Assembly: GCA_028819505.1 (NCBI GenBank)
Contig: JAPPLH010000003.1
Coordinates: forward strand, 147,998-211,501
Direction: 5' to 3'
DNA: 63,504 bases
Source of the DNA: Acidimicrobiaceae bacterium
GTDB taxonomy: Bacteria; Actinomycetota; Acidimicrobiia; Acidimicrobiales; Aldehydirespiratoraceae
This document shows, one piece after another, positions 26,303-34,650 of this stretch. The notes below the pieces were generated by a model that was not told where the DNA came from, made no database searches, and saw nothing but the letters and a program-made list of their open reading frames with translations. Position numbers and translations under genes: made by a program. Position 1 is the stretch's first letter. Every line of letters starts with the position of its first letter.

Positions 26303-27196
26303 ATGACCGCAAACCGGCCCGAGGGCCACGTGCCCAACGTTCCAGCTTGGAGTGCCGTCAATCTGCCCGAGCGCACTGCGTTCTCGATGATCTTGGCCCG
26401 AGGCAACGGCGACACCGGCACAGTCGACGAGTTGAAGGCAGAACTGATCGGCGGCGGTGATGCTCCCGATCACCTTGAGCGGGCCCGAATCGTCAACTCT
26501 GATGACCAGACGACTGTGTTCCTCGGATACTGGACCGACCCGGAATCGCAGATGCGGTGGTGCCAGCGATCTGCGGCTTTGAAGCGACCCGGGATCCTGA
26601 AAGAGACCGCTGTCATCCCGGCCGATCGTTGGGAGACGCTTCATTCGACCCCCGAGATCACCCCCGGCGTGCGCAACCTTCTGGTAGCTGAGCTCACCGA
26701 CGTTCACGAGTACTGGGGCGCGGCCCGCGATCGGATTCCAGCCAGCACAACCTCGGACCTGGCGTCGGAGCCAGCTGATCCGCTGCCGGGCAACCTCTGC
26801 CTGATCCGGTCGGGTCAGGTCTGGGAACACTGCGGGAACCGCGAGCGCTCCCTGTACTTCACCGATGTCGAACCCAATCTCACCGCCGGGATTGACTTCC
26901 TGGCCGAACATCCCGAGACGGGTTGCATCTCCAGCCGGTTCCTTCGAGAGCAGACCATCGACGGGGATGATCTCGAGTCCACCAGCTTCGTGGGCTGGTT
27001 CCGCGACCTCAAGTCGCTTGAGGACTGGTCAAGAACCCATCCCACTCACCTCGCCATCTTCAACTCGTTCCTGACGATGGTCGCCGACATGGGCTTCCAG
27101 ATCGAACTGCGCCTATGGCACGAGGTGGCGGTCGTCCCTGCGAACGGTGTCCATGTTGCAGGCACTGAGCTATCCCCGCTGATGGCTGCGTCATGA
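26303..27196 (+). CDS. Aldoxime dehydratase homologue (heme protein), C-terminally short
   Basis: A 297-residue protein recognisable as an aldoxime dehydratase (OxdA/OxdRE family) by HEYWGAARDRIPAS, LCLIRSGQVW, DFLAEHPETGCISSRF, SHPTHLAIF-like RTHPTHLAIF and RLWHEVAVV. The His in RLWHEV (H273) matches the proximal heme ligand (His299 in OxdA/OxdRE). Ser in LIRSGQ and Arg in ARDRIP match the active-site Ser219 and Arg178. The family is about 350 residues; here only 24 residues follow H273, and the distal catalytic His (His320) has no counterpart. The protein may work differently or on another substrate. A GAGGAGG ribosome site precedes the ATG. Confidence 0.82.
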   Translation: MTANRPEGHVPNVPAWSAVNLPERTAFSMILARGNGDTGTVDELKAELIGGGDAPDHLERARIVNSDDQTTVFLGYWTDPESQMRWCQRSAALKRPGILKETAVIPADRWETLHSTPEITPGVRNLLVAELTDVHEYWGAARDRIPASTTSDLASEPADPLPGNLCLIRSGQVWEHCGNRERSLYFTDVEPNLTAGIDFLAEHPETGCISSRFLREQTIDGDDLESTSFVGWFRDLKSLEDWSRTHPTHLAIFNSFLTMVADMGFQIELRLWHEVAVVPANGVHVAGTELSPLMAAS

Positions 27197-27243
27197 ACAG
27201 GACCAGTCCCTAGTCGTACACGGAGACCCAAGGAGGGCCAACT

Positions 27244-28638
27244 ATGAGACACAATTCTCACCCCGGGCTGCGAGCATCACGGGCCGCAGCACTCGCGCTC
27301 GTCCTTCTCGCCGCATCATGCAGCGATGACGAGGACAGCTCCCCGGTACAGGAGGAAGTACCCGCCACCAACGCGGGCGAGGCTCCTGAGACCGTTGAAG
27401 AACCCACCGGGCCGGCCGACGACGCACAGGACGCAGTGCCTGACGACTCTGCTGCCGTGGAGCCGGACGAGGTCGAGGGCGCAGCGCCATCGGAGGACTC
27501 CGACAGCGACGAAGTCGACGACGCCCCCGCCGCGACCGCGCCCGCTGTGGCGGATGGGGAGCCGATCCGGGTCGGCAACGTCAGCTCGCTGACCGGCGCG
27601 GGGCTGTTCCCGGAGGCATCGGTAGCGGCCAAGGCCGTGTTTGACAGGGTGAATGCCAGCGGAGGGATCGGCGGCAGGCCTATCGAGCTCATCATTGAGG
27701 ATGACGGTGGCAGCCCCGAAGGAGCGGCGACCGCTGGCCGCAAGCTTGTTGAACAGGACAACGTCGTGGCGATGGTGGGATCGGCCAGCATCCTCGAGTG
27801 CGCAGTGAACTCAGGCTTCTACGCCGAGCAGGGGGTGTACTCGATCCAGGGCACAGGCGTGGATCCGCTGTGCTTCCTGTCCTCGAACATCTCGCCCGTC
27901 AACACAGGGCCGTTCACGGGGATCACCGTCTCGCTGTACTACGCATCGGAGACGCTGGCCCTGGATCGCGTCTGCAACATCAACCTGTTCGTGATCCCGG
28001 ACCTAGCGCCGGCCTTCGACGGTGCGGTGGCCCGTTGGGAGTCGATCACCGGCAAGTCCCTGACCTTGCGAGTGAAGGCGGCGACACTTGAGGACGACCC
28101 CACGCCGCTGATGCTGCAGGCCCGAGACGCGGGTTGCCAAGCGGTCGTCATCGACGGAGTCGAGCCGCACGCGCTGGCGGTCGGTCGGGCCATCGACGCT
28201 CAGAATCTGAGCGACATTGTGTGGATCGGGCTCACGTCGTATTACACCGACGCCATCGCGTCGCAGCTTGGCAGCGCCGGCAACGGGCTCAGAGCCAACT
28301 CGGAGTTCGAGCCCTACGGCTCGGATTCGCCCGCGCTGGACGACTGGAAAGCCCTGATGACTAACGCTGGCGTACCGCTGACATCGTTCGCCCAGGGCGG
28401 CTACCTCGCCGCCACGGTCTTCGTGGAAGCGCTCCGGGGGATCGACGGAGAGGTCACCCGCGAGTCCGTGGCCGCGGCGATGCTCGACCTGGAGCCCTAC
28501 GAGACTCCCCTGCTCGGAACGCCCTACACGTTCGGCCCGGGTGACGCCCACGCTCCCAATCAGGCTTCGAAGTTCGTTGAACTGCGCGATGGCCAGTGGG
28601 TGACCGCGGCGGACGACTGGGTGATCCTTCCCGGCTGA
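27244..28638 (+). CDS. ABC transporter substrate-binding lipoprotein (Leu/Ile/Val-binding type)
   Basis: A 464-residue exported lipoprotein. The signal peptide ends in the lipobox LLAASC with lipidated C26, followed by an acidic, Ala/Glu/Pro-rich linker to about residue 100. The type I periplasmic-binding fold then starts with IRVGNVSSLTGAGLFPE and includes IELIIEDDGGSPEGAA. It would capture the substrate outside the membrane for the permeases encoded next. A strong ribosome site (AAGGAGG) precedes the ATG. Its place in the nitrilase-aldoxime dehydratase operon suggests a nitrogenous small organic ligand. Confidence 0.92.
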   Translation: MRHNSHPGLRASRAAALALVLLAASCSDDEDSSPVQEEVPATNAGEAPETVEEPTGPADDAQDAVPDDSAAVEPDEVEGAAPSEDSDSDEVDDAPAATAPAVADGEPIRVGNVSSLTGAGLFPEASVAAKAVFDRVNASGGIGGRPIELIIEDDGGSPEGAATAGRKLVEQDNVVAMVGSASILECAVNSGFYAEQGVYSIQGTGVDPLCFLSSNISPVNTGPFTGITVSLYYASETLALDRVCNINLFVIPDLAPAFDGAVARWESITGKSLTLRVKAATLEDDPTPLMLQARDAGCQAVVIDGVEPHALAVGRAIDAQNLSDIVWIGLTSYYTDAIASQLGSAGNGLRANSEFEPYGSDSPALDDWKALMTNAGVPLTSFAQGGYLAATVFVEALRGIDGEVTRESVAAAMLDLEPYETPLLGTPYTFGPGDAHAPNQASKFVELRDGQWVTAADDWVILPG

Positions 28639-28722
28639 TGGTGGACTGCGGCGAGCTATGGAAGCGTCTGCTGTCGGGCCACCAGCTACCTAGACCCTTC
28701 GGCTGAGCCGCCGGGGGCGACG

Positions 28723-29580
28723 ATGCTCACCTTGGTTGTTGCCGGGCTCGCCGCAGGCGGCGCTTACGCGATCTTCGGGGTGAGCATCGTCGTCCTGCAC
28801 CGGATGGCCGGCGTGGTGAACTTCAGCCAGGCGGTGGTCGGCGCCTTCGGTGCGTACGTGGCTGCTACCGGTGTGGAACGAGGCTGGGGGCTGCCTTGGG
28901 CGGCCGCCGCCGGGATCGCGCTGTCCTCGGTTCTCTCTGTCGCCATCGGGCTGCTGTTCGCTCGCCTGTTCAGCGAGGCCGGCGCCGCCGTCCGCACCGC
29001 CGCGATGATCGCCACCACGGTGGGCCTGTTCGCCGCCGGGTTTCGCTTCTTCGGCGACGCGCCTCGGGCGGTGCCCGTGCTCCTCCCGGGAGCGTCGGTC
29101 TCGATCGGAGGCGTGGTGGTCACTGCTGGAACTGTGATCGTGCTGTTCATCGCGATCGCGACGGTGCTGGGCATGGGCTGGGTCCTCAGCTCCACAAGGG
29201 TGGGCGTGCAGGTGCGGGCCATCTCGGAGAGGCCCGTCGTGGCGGAACTGCTCGGCGTGCCGCTGTTCGCACGGACCGCGCTCGTCTGGGGGTTCACCGG
29301 TCTGGTGTCAGCCACCGGGATGCTGGTCGTTGCGTCCAACCTTCCCGGCAGCTTCTCCAGTCTGGGTTTTCTCATCTTCCCGGCCATGGCAGCCGCCCTG
29401 ATCGGTGCCTTCCGAAGGCTGCCCCTCGCATTCGCTGGCGGGATCGGGGTCGGCGTGGTCGAATCGGTGTCGTCGTACCGCGAGGCCTGGTCGGAGTACC
29501 GCGGCGCGGTCCCGTTCCTGATCGCGGCGGCCGTGCTGCTGTGGACCCAGCGCCACGAGGTGTGGGATGCGGCGCGGTGA
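28723..29580 (+). CDS. LivH-like ABC transporter permease
   Basis: A 285-residue membrane protein with the LivH signature GAYAIFGVSIVVLHRMAGVV and NFSQAVVGAFGAYV in the first 45 residues, about eight hydrophobic segments and the loop GVQVRAISERPVVAELLGV. It forms one half of the membrane channel. Its end overlaps the next gene by 14 bases. Confidence 0.9.
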   Translation: MLTLVVAGLAAGGAYAIFGVSIVVLHRMAGVVNFSQAVVGAFGAYVAATGVERGWGLPWAAAAGIALSSVLSVAIGLLFARLFSEAGAAVRTAAMIATTVGLFAAGFRFFGDAPRAVPVLLPGASVSIGGVVVTAGTVIVLFIAIATVLGMGWVLSSTRVGVQVRAISERPVVAELLGVPLFARTALVWGFTGLVSATGMLVVASNLPGSFSSLGFLIFPAMAAALIGAFRRLPLAFAGGIGVGVVESVSSYREAWSEYRGAVPFLIAAAVLLWTQRHEVWDAAR

Positions 29581-31267
29581 CCTCGCGGCCGGAGCGGCGT
29601 ACGTGGGGGCCGCAGTAACCGTGTCGCAACTGGCCGGCCCGTTCTGGCTGTTCTTGTTGACGAGCGCGGTCATCACCGCCGTGGTGGCGGTCAGCGTGGG
29701 TGTGATCTACGACAACGCCGGGCTGCTCTCGCTGTGCCAGATGACCTTCGCCGGGCTCGGGGCTTGGACCGTTGGCTGGCTCAACCTGAAGACGAATCTC
29801 CCCTTCCTCGCCATGCTGCCGTTCGCGGCCGCGGTGCCCTTCGCAGCCGGCGTAGCCATTGGAATACCGGCGCTCAGGCTCCGAGGACAGAACCTCGCGG
29901 TCTTCACTCTGGTCTTTAGCGCGGCAGTGGCCAGGGTGGTGTTCGCCGATGGATTCCCCGGCCTCATCGAGGGCAACCGCGTCCATCCCCCCGGCTTCGC
30001 CGACAGCGACTCGGGCTATTTCTTGTTCTGCGCGGTCACGCTCGGCTTGATCGGGATAGCGGTCACCGCGCTGCGGCGCACCCGCACCGGCCGATGGTGG
30101 TTCTCGGTGCGCCGCAGCGAGAGGGCGACGGCGGCGATGGGCCGCAGCGTCGTGTTGACCAAGCTCTCTGCTTTCGCGGTCAGCGCAGCCATCGCCGGTG
30201 TGGGGGGAGCCCTGCTGCTCGCCCTCAACGGCATTGTGAGCGGGGCCAGCTTCCAACCGATCGAATCGATGACCATCCTCACTTCAGCGCTCATGTTCGG
30301 CGCCGGACACCTCGAAGGCGCCCTGCTCACCGGGCTGTTCGGTCAGCTCATACCGAACTTCCTCAGCGATGTCGGTCTGCCGCGGGACATCTCGCCGATG
30401 CTGTTCGCCGTCGGAGGGGTCATCGCACTTAGCCGCGGCGAGGGCGGCCTCTCGTCGGCGCTGCGTGCCGCCGGCCGCCGGCTGCCCAGCCTGCGCAGGA
30501 CTCGCAGGGCCGAGACCGTCGCCCCAGCGCTGCGGTCGCTGCCCTCTGGACACGATCCAGCAGCCAAGGCGAGGTCCGTCCTCGACATACAGGACGTGTC
30601 GGTCTCTTACGGGGCTGTCAAGGCGCTGGACGGCGTCAGCCTGTCGATGCCGGAGGGTGGCTTTCTCGGGCTGATCGGTCCCAACGGCGCGGGCAAGTCG
30701 ACTCTGGTGGATGCACTCAGCGGATTCCTGCCCAGCCACGAGGGACGTATCCTCCTGGGCGGAGAGGACATCACCGTCCTTCCGCCCCGCAAGCGGGCCC
30801 TCCTGGGCCTGAGGCGAACCTTCCAGCAGGGCCACACGCCGCTCGATCTGACCGTCGGTGGCTACCTGGCTTTGGCTTCCGCCGGGGCGGACACGCCGAT
30901 CGCTGAGGCTCTGGACTGGTTCTCGCTTCCGCCTCCCCCGACTCCAATCGCGGGACTGGACGTGGGATCCCGCCGGATCCTGGAGGTTTGTGGCGCCTTG
31001 ATGTCGCACCCGAAGGTTGCGCTACTCGATGAACCGACGGCAGGGCTGGCCGGACCCGATAGGGATGTGTTCGTTGAAGCGCTGGCCGCGGTCACAGCCC
31101 ACATGGGAGTGGCTGTCCTGCTCATCGAGCACGACATCGAAGCAGTCGTCTCGCTGTGCCACTCGATCGCGGTGCTCGACTTCGGCCAACTGATCGCAAC
31201 CGGTTCTCCCCAGGACGTGCTCGAGGATCCGAGAGTGGTAGCGGCCTACTTGGGAAGCTCGACATGA
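29567..31267 (+). CDS. LivM-LivG fusion: permease joined to ATP-binding domain
   Basis: A 566-residue fusion. Residues 1-300 are a LivM-type permease (YDNAGLLSLCQMTFAGLGAW, loop RSERATAAMGRSVVLTKLSAF). After a charged linker (about 300-340) comes a LivG-like ATPase with Walker A GPNGAGKST at 371-379, Walker B VALLDEPTAGLAG and the switch His in LLIEHDIEA. The signature helix is degenerate (LDVGSRRILEVCGALM), as is common in LivG. Fusion forces a 1:1 ratio of these subunits. It overlaps livF by ATGA. Confidence 0.92.
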   Translation: MRRGDLAAGAAYVGAAVTVSQLAGPFWLFLLTSAVITAVVAVSVGVIYDNAGLLSLCQMTFAGLGAWTVGWLNLKTNLPFLAMLPFAAAVPFAAGVAIGIPALRLRGQNLAVFTLVFSAAVARVVFADGFPGLIEGNRVHPPGFADSDSGYFLFCAVTLGLIGIAVTALRRTRTGRWWFSVRRSERATAAMGRSVVLTKLSAFAVSAAIAGVGGALLLALNGIVSGASFQPIESMTILTSALMFGAGHLEGALLTGLFGQLIPNFLSDVGLPRDISPMLFAVGGVIALSRGEGGLSSALRAAGRRLPSLRRTRRAETVAPALRSLPSGHDPAAKARSVLDIQDVSVSYGAVKALDGVSLSMPEGGFLGLIGPNGAGKSTLVDALSGFLPSHEGRILLGGEDITVLPPRKRALLGLRRTFQQGHTPLDLTVGGYLALASAGADTPIAEALDWFSLPPPPTPIAGLDVGSRRILEVCGALMSHPKVALLDEPTAGLAGPDRDVFVEALAAVTAHMGVAVLLIEHDIEAVVSLCHSIAVLDFGQLIATGSPQDVLEDPRVVAAYLGSST

Positions 31268-32007
31268 CGGAGTTGGACCGAAGCGAGGGCACCAGAGGGC
31301 CGGATGCCGCGGAACTCCGAGTGGAGGGGCTGCGGTTGGACCGGCTCGGCCAGGCAGTGGTGAGAGGGGTCAGCCTGTCGGTGGCGCCCGGCGAGGTGAC
31401 AGTGCTGCTGGGAGCTAACGGTGCGGGCAAGTCGACGTTGCTCGACGGCATCAGCGGGGTGGTGCCTGCGAGTGGCGGCCGCGTGCTGCTGGACGGCGTG
31501 GACATCACCCGGTCGTCGCGGCGGTGCCGAGTCCGGTCGGGACTTGCCTACGTCCAGCAGGGACGGACGGTGTTCCCGAGCTTGACCGTCGAGGAGAACT
31601 TCCTCGTGGCGGCGGCTCGCGACCGTCTCGACCCGGCCTTCGAACTCTTCCCCGAACTGGGGGCCCGCCGGTCGGTCCCGGCCGAACTTCTTTCCGGAGG
31701 AGAGCAGCAGATGCTCGTCTTGGGTCGGGCGGTGCTGCGCCGACCCCGGATTCTGATGATCGACGAACTCTCCCTCGGACTCGCGCCGGCCGTCATCGAC
31801 CGGATGCTGCGGGCTGTGAAACAAATGGCCGGCAACGGCATCGGCCTGCTGCTCGTCGAGCAGTTCGCCGAACGAGCGCTCGACGCAGGCGACAACGCCG
31901 TCGTGATGGCCAGGGGAGAGGTCGTGCTGCGGGGCACAGCCTCGCAAATCAAGAAGCAACCTGACCGGCTTCGCCGCGCCTATCTGGCCAAGGCCGGTGA
32001 TCGTTGA
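31264..32007 (+). CDS. LivF-like ABC transporter ATP-binding protein
   Basis: A 247-residue ATPase with Walker A GANGAGKST at 50-58, signature LLSGGEQQMLVLGRAVL and Walker B ILMIDELSLGLAP, where Leu replaces the usual Pro after the catalytic Glu. It starts inside the preceding stop (ATGA at 31264) and its stop overlaps the P450 start. It completes the operon's uptake transporter. Confidence 0.93.
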   Translation: MTELDRSEGTRGPDAAELRVEGLRLDRLGQAVVRGVSLSVAPGEVTVLLGANGAGKSTLLDGISGVVPASGGRVLLDGVDITRSSRRCRVRSGLAYVQQGRTVFPSLTVEENFLVAAARDRLDPAFELFPELGARRSVPAELLSGGEQQMLVLGRAVLRRPRILMIDELSLGLAPAVIDRMLRAVKQMAGNGIGLLLVEQFAERALDAGDNAVVMARGEVVLRGTASQIKKQPDRLRRAYLAKAGDR

Positions 32008-33290
32008 TGAGCGCGAACACCTACCACAGCGAGCCGGTCACCAGCCCAGCCGCGCCGACGAGTTGCCCGGTGCACAAGACATGGAGCCCGCTGGACGACG
32101 ATTATGTGACCGATCCCTATCCCATCGCGTCGGCTCTGCGCTCCGCCCACCCGGTGTTCTATGCCCCGACGGTGGGATGCGTGGTGGTAACAGACATGGC
32201 CGACGTTGAGGCCGCGTTCTCGGACCACGAGACGTTCGCGTCGACGAACGTTCAGGATCCGGTGTTCCCGCTGTCGCCGGAAGCGAGGAAGATCCTCTCA
32301 GCGGAGGACTTCGACCCAGTGGCGGTGATGTCCAACCGGCCCGAGCCAGACCACGGGCGCATCCGTCGCTACACCCGTCAGGGGTTCTCGAATCGGCGGA
32401 TCAATACTCTCGAGCCCTACGTGCGCCGGCGCGCCCATGAGTTGATCGACGCAATGATCACGATGGGGCCACCAGCGGAGTTCGTTGCCTCCTTCGCGTT
32501 CCCGCTGCCGGGCGAGACCATCTTCCGCTTCATCGGGTTCCCCGAGAGCGACGATGAGACGCTCAAAGCCTGGTGCGGCGACCGCAAAGCCTTCTCATGG
32601 GGCCGGCCCACCCCGGCCCAGCAGGTCGAGATCGCCGAGAACATGCTCGCCTACTGGAGATACTGCCGGGACTTCACCGCCCACAAGCGCCGCCACCGCG
32701 GCGACGACTTCGCATCCGAGTTGATCGGAGCGCACGAGGCGGATCCCGACGACTTGAGCTACCGCGAGGTGGAGTCGATCATCTACGGCCTGTCCTTCGC
32801 CGGCCACGAGGCCGTCACCGCGCTCATCTGCAACACCCTGATGTGCCTCCTTCCCCGCCGCGACACGTGGACCGCGATCCGCGAAGACCACACGCTGATA
32901 CCCAACGCCATCGAGGAAGTCCTGCGGTTCGACTCCAGCCAGATCGCCTGGCGGCGCATGACGACCCGCGACACCACCATCGCCGGCGTCGACGTGCCCG
33001 CGGGAACAACCATCTTCTTGAACTTCGCCTCAGCCAACCGGCAAGACGACATCTGGGATAGCCCGGACGACTTCGACATTCGCCGTTCCAACGCCAGCCA
33101 GCACATCTCCTTCGGCAAGGGCGTCCACTATTGCCTCGGAGCCAAGCTGGCCAAGTTCGAGGTCCGGACCGTCACGGAGATCCTCACCCAGCGGTTGCCG
33201 TCGCTGCGCCTGGAAGAAGAGCAGGATCTCGCCTACTTCCCGAACATCACCTTCCGCGGCCCCACCGAGCTGCACGTGACCTGGTCCTAG
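32007..33290 (+). CDS. Cytochrome P450
   Basis: A 427-residue bacterial class I P450. The I-helix is GLSFAGHEAVTALI, the ExxR motif is in EEVLRF, and the heme-binding loop is FGKGVHYCLGAKLA with ligand C376. It needs a ferredoxin and reductase, which are not encoded nearby. It is translation-coupled to the transporter ATPase and is the last gene of the operon, so it should act on the same compound or its product. Its TAG stop lies in the left inverted repeat of a MITE-like element (33286). Confidence 0.93.
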   Translation: MSANTYHSEPVTSPAAPTSCPVHKTWSPLDDDYVTDPYPIASALRSAHPVFYAPTVGCVVVTDMADVEAAFSDHETFASTNVQDPVFPLSPEARKILSAEDFDPVAVMSNRPEPDHGRIRRYTRQGFSNRRINTLEPYVRRRAHELIDAMITMGPPAEFVASFAFPLPGETIFRFIGFPESDDETLKAWCGDRKAFSWGRPTPAQQVEIAENMLAYWRYCRDFTAHKRRHRGDDFASELIGAHEADPDDLSYREVESIIYGLSFAGHEAVTALICNTLMCLLPRRDTWTAIREDHTLIPNAIEEVLRFDSSQIAWRRMTTRDTTIAGVDVPAGTTIFLNFASANRQDDIWDSPDDFDIRRSNASQHISFGKGVHYCLGAKLAKFEVRTVTEILTQRLPSLRLEEEQDLAYFPNITFRGPTELHVTWS

Positions 33291-33453
33291 GAGACTGCTG
33301 AGTAGTCCGGTTTTGGGTGCTCGCGATCGTTGGCCCACCCCGGCCCGCCGAGACCCCAACCAGCACCGCGTACCGACAACCACAACCAACCACCCACACC
33401 CAACTGCCTGCCTGACCGCCACCACCAGGCGACCTGCTCAGCAGTCTCCTAGG
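33286..33453. mobile_element. 168-bp MITE-like element with 17-bp terminal inverted repeats
   Basis: Left end 33286-33302 and right end 33437-33453 are exact 17-bp inverted repeats (CCTAGGAGACTGCTGAG and its complement). The interior encodes no convincing protein and is C-rich on the plus strand. I see no clear target-site duplication. The P450 stop codon is inside the left end, so the element inserted at, or created, the end of that gene. It could also act as a terminator if the ends pair in RNA. Confidence 0.6.
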
Positions 33454-33559
33454 CCCGGGCCCGCATAGACCAAGTCAGCAAGCTCGATCTGATCGGCCAG
33501 GCCACCTCCCGCGCGATCCACGACATCGGCATGTGGCTCGCAGCCGGTCGCGCGTAGCG

Positions 33560-33823
33560 ATGAGCGCCACCCCGACGCCGGAGGAGACCGCCGCACAACT
33601 GGTGCGGGCCGGCGTGGGCAAGGCCCGCGCCATCATGGCGTCCACCGTCGTGCTGGCAGTGATGGCCGGGGCGTTCGTAGCACTGGGAGCGATGCTCACG
33701 AGCACGATCGGAGCCCAGTCGACGCTGGGCGCGGGACCCCCCAGGCTCATCATGGGCCTTGGCCTGACGATGGGCCTGTTCTTCGTCGTGGTCACCGCCT
33801 CAAGCAAGGACACGCCCAGTTGA
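33560..33823 (+). pseudogene. N-terminal fragment of a formate/nitrite transporter family protein
   Basis: An 87-residue frame resembling the first third of FocA/NirC-type pentameric channels: KARAIMASTVVLAVMAGAFVAL, GAMLTSTIGAQ and LIMGLGLTMGLFFVVV correspond to the first two membrane helices. The full family length is about 250-280 residues, and no continuation is visible after the stop at 33823. Just upstream (about 33454-33558) an open frame ending in DIGMWLAAGRA looks like the tail of another lost gene. The stretch reads as a deletion scar. Confidence 0.6.
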
Positions 33824-33954
33824 CGCGGCTCGGTTTGAACTTGACTAGATATGTTTCATCTTTCTTCATGTTGTATCGTGATGCTGGCCCCTTTGGGTGG
33901 CCGTGTGGTCTTGCAGCGGTGCCCGATCCAGCCAGACGGTGTATGTTGCGGTGT

Positions 33955-34206
33955 ATGCAAAGGACCAACGTGTACCTGACTGAGGATCAGACCCGGTACT
34001 TGGAGGCTCGCGCCGACGCCACGGGCACAACCCGCAGTGCTGTACTGCGGGACATCATCGATGACGCCGCGGCTCGGCCCGCCGTACTCGATCACGAGGT
34101 CAAGCGAGCATTCGCGGCGCTGGCTGACGAGTACGCCGAGGTGTCCGCCCGACTGTTCGCCGACGACCCGGAACTCAGCGTCGATCCTCCCGAGGACGAC
34201 TCGTGA
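33955..34206 (+). CDS. Ribbon-helix-helix (CopG-type) antitoxin-like protein
   Basis: An 83-residue protein. MQRTNVYLTEDQTRYLEARA and GTTRSAVLRDIIDDA are a classic ribbon-helix-helix DNA-binding domain; the acidic tail (LFADDPELSVDPPEDDS) would bind a partner. A TATGTT -10-like hexamer ends about seven bases before the ATG, so the mRNA may be leaderless. A longer frame upstream would be out of character. The gene at 34237 is the likely partner. Confidence 0.75.
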   Translation: MQRTNVYLTEDQTRYLEARADATGTTRSAVLRDIIDDAAARPAVLDHEVKRAFAALADEYAEVSARLFADDPELSVDPPEDDS

Positions 34207-34236
34207 GGGCATCCCGCCGGTGACTGCCCGACGATC

Positions 34237-34650
34237 GTGATCATTGTCGACGACCACCTTGCGGTGTGGGCACTTGCGGGTCGGAGCAGCCGGCTATGGC
34301 CCGGCGAAGTTCCCACGATTCCGTGGGGCTTCCACTTCCGTCTGCTGCGCGCCCTGCTCGACAGCCGGGTTCGCGGCCGGTTGAGCAAGGGGATCGACGA
34401 GCGAATGGTGCGCGCCGCTCTGGCGCCGCCGACCGATGTGCTGATGGTGCTCGACCCCCGGTACCTGACGGTCACGGCTGCACAGATCATGTCGCGGCAC
34501 CGGCTCAGCGTCGTCACCTCCGAACTTCTCGCCGCCGCCCTCGTCCACGGTGCCCCCGTGCATGTGGCGGAGGCGAATGTGGGCCGCTCTTGGCGCGATG
34601 CCTTCGCCCATGAAGGCGTGGCAATCCACATCCACCCCTCGACTATGTGA
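34237..34650 (+). CDS. Possible toxin partner of the ribbon-helix-helix protein
   Basis: A 137-residue protein starting at GTG 34237, 30 bases after the antitoxin-like gene. The N-terminus IIVDDHLAVWALAG resembles the first strand of PIN domains with paired acidic residues, and VVTSELLAAALVHGAPVHV could form a later strand-helix unit, but the other PIN acidic positions are not clear. I treat it as an unassigned partner in a toxin-antitoxin-like pair. Its stop overlaps a 43-residue frame (GTGA). Confidence 0.6.
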   Translation: MIIVDDHLAVWALAGRSSRLWPGEVPTIPWGFHFRLLRALLDSRVRGRLSKGIDERMVRAALAPPTDVLMVLDPRYLTVTAAQIMSRHRLSVVTSELLAAALVHGAPVHVAEANVGRSWRDAFAHEGVAIHIHPSTM

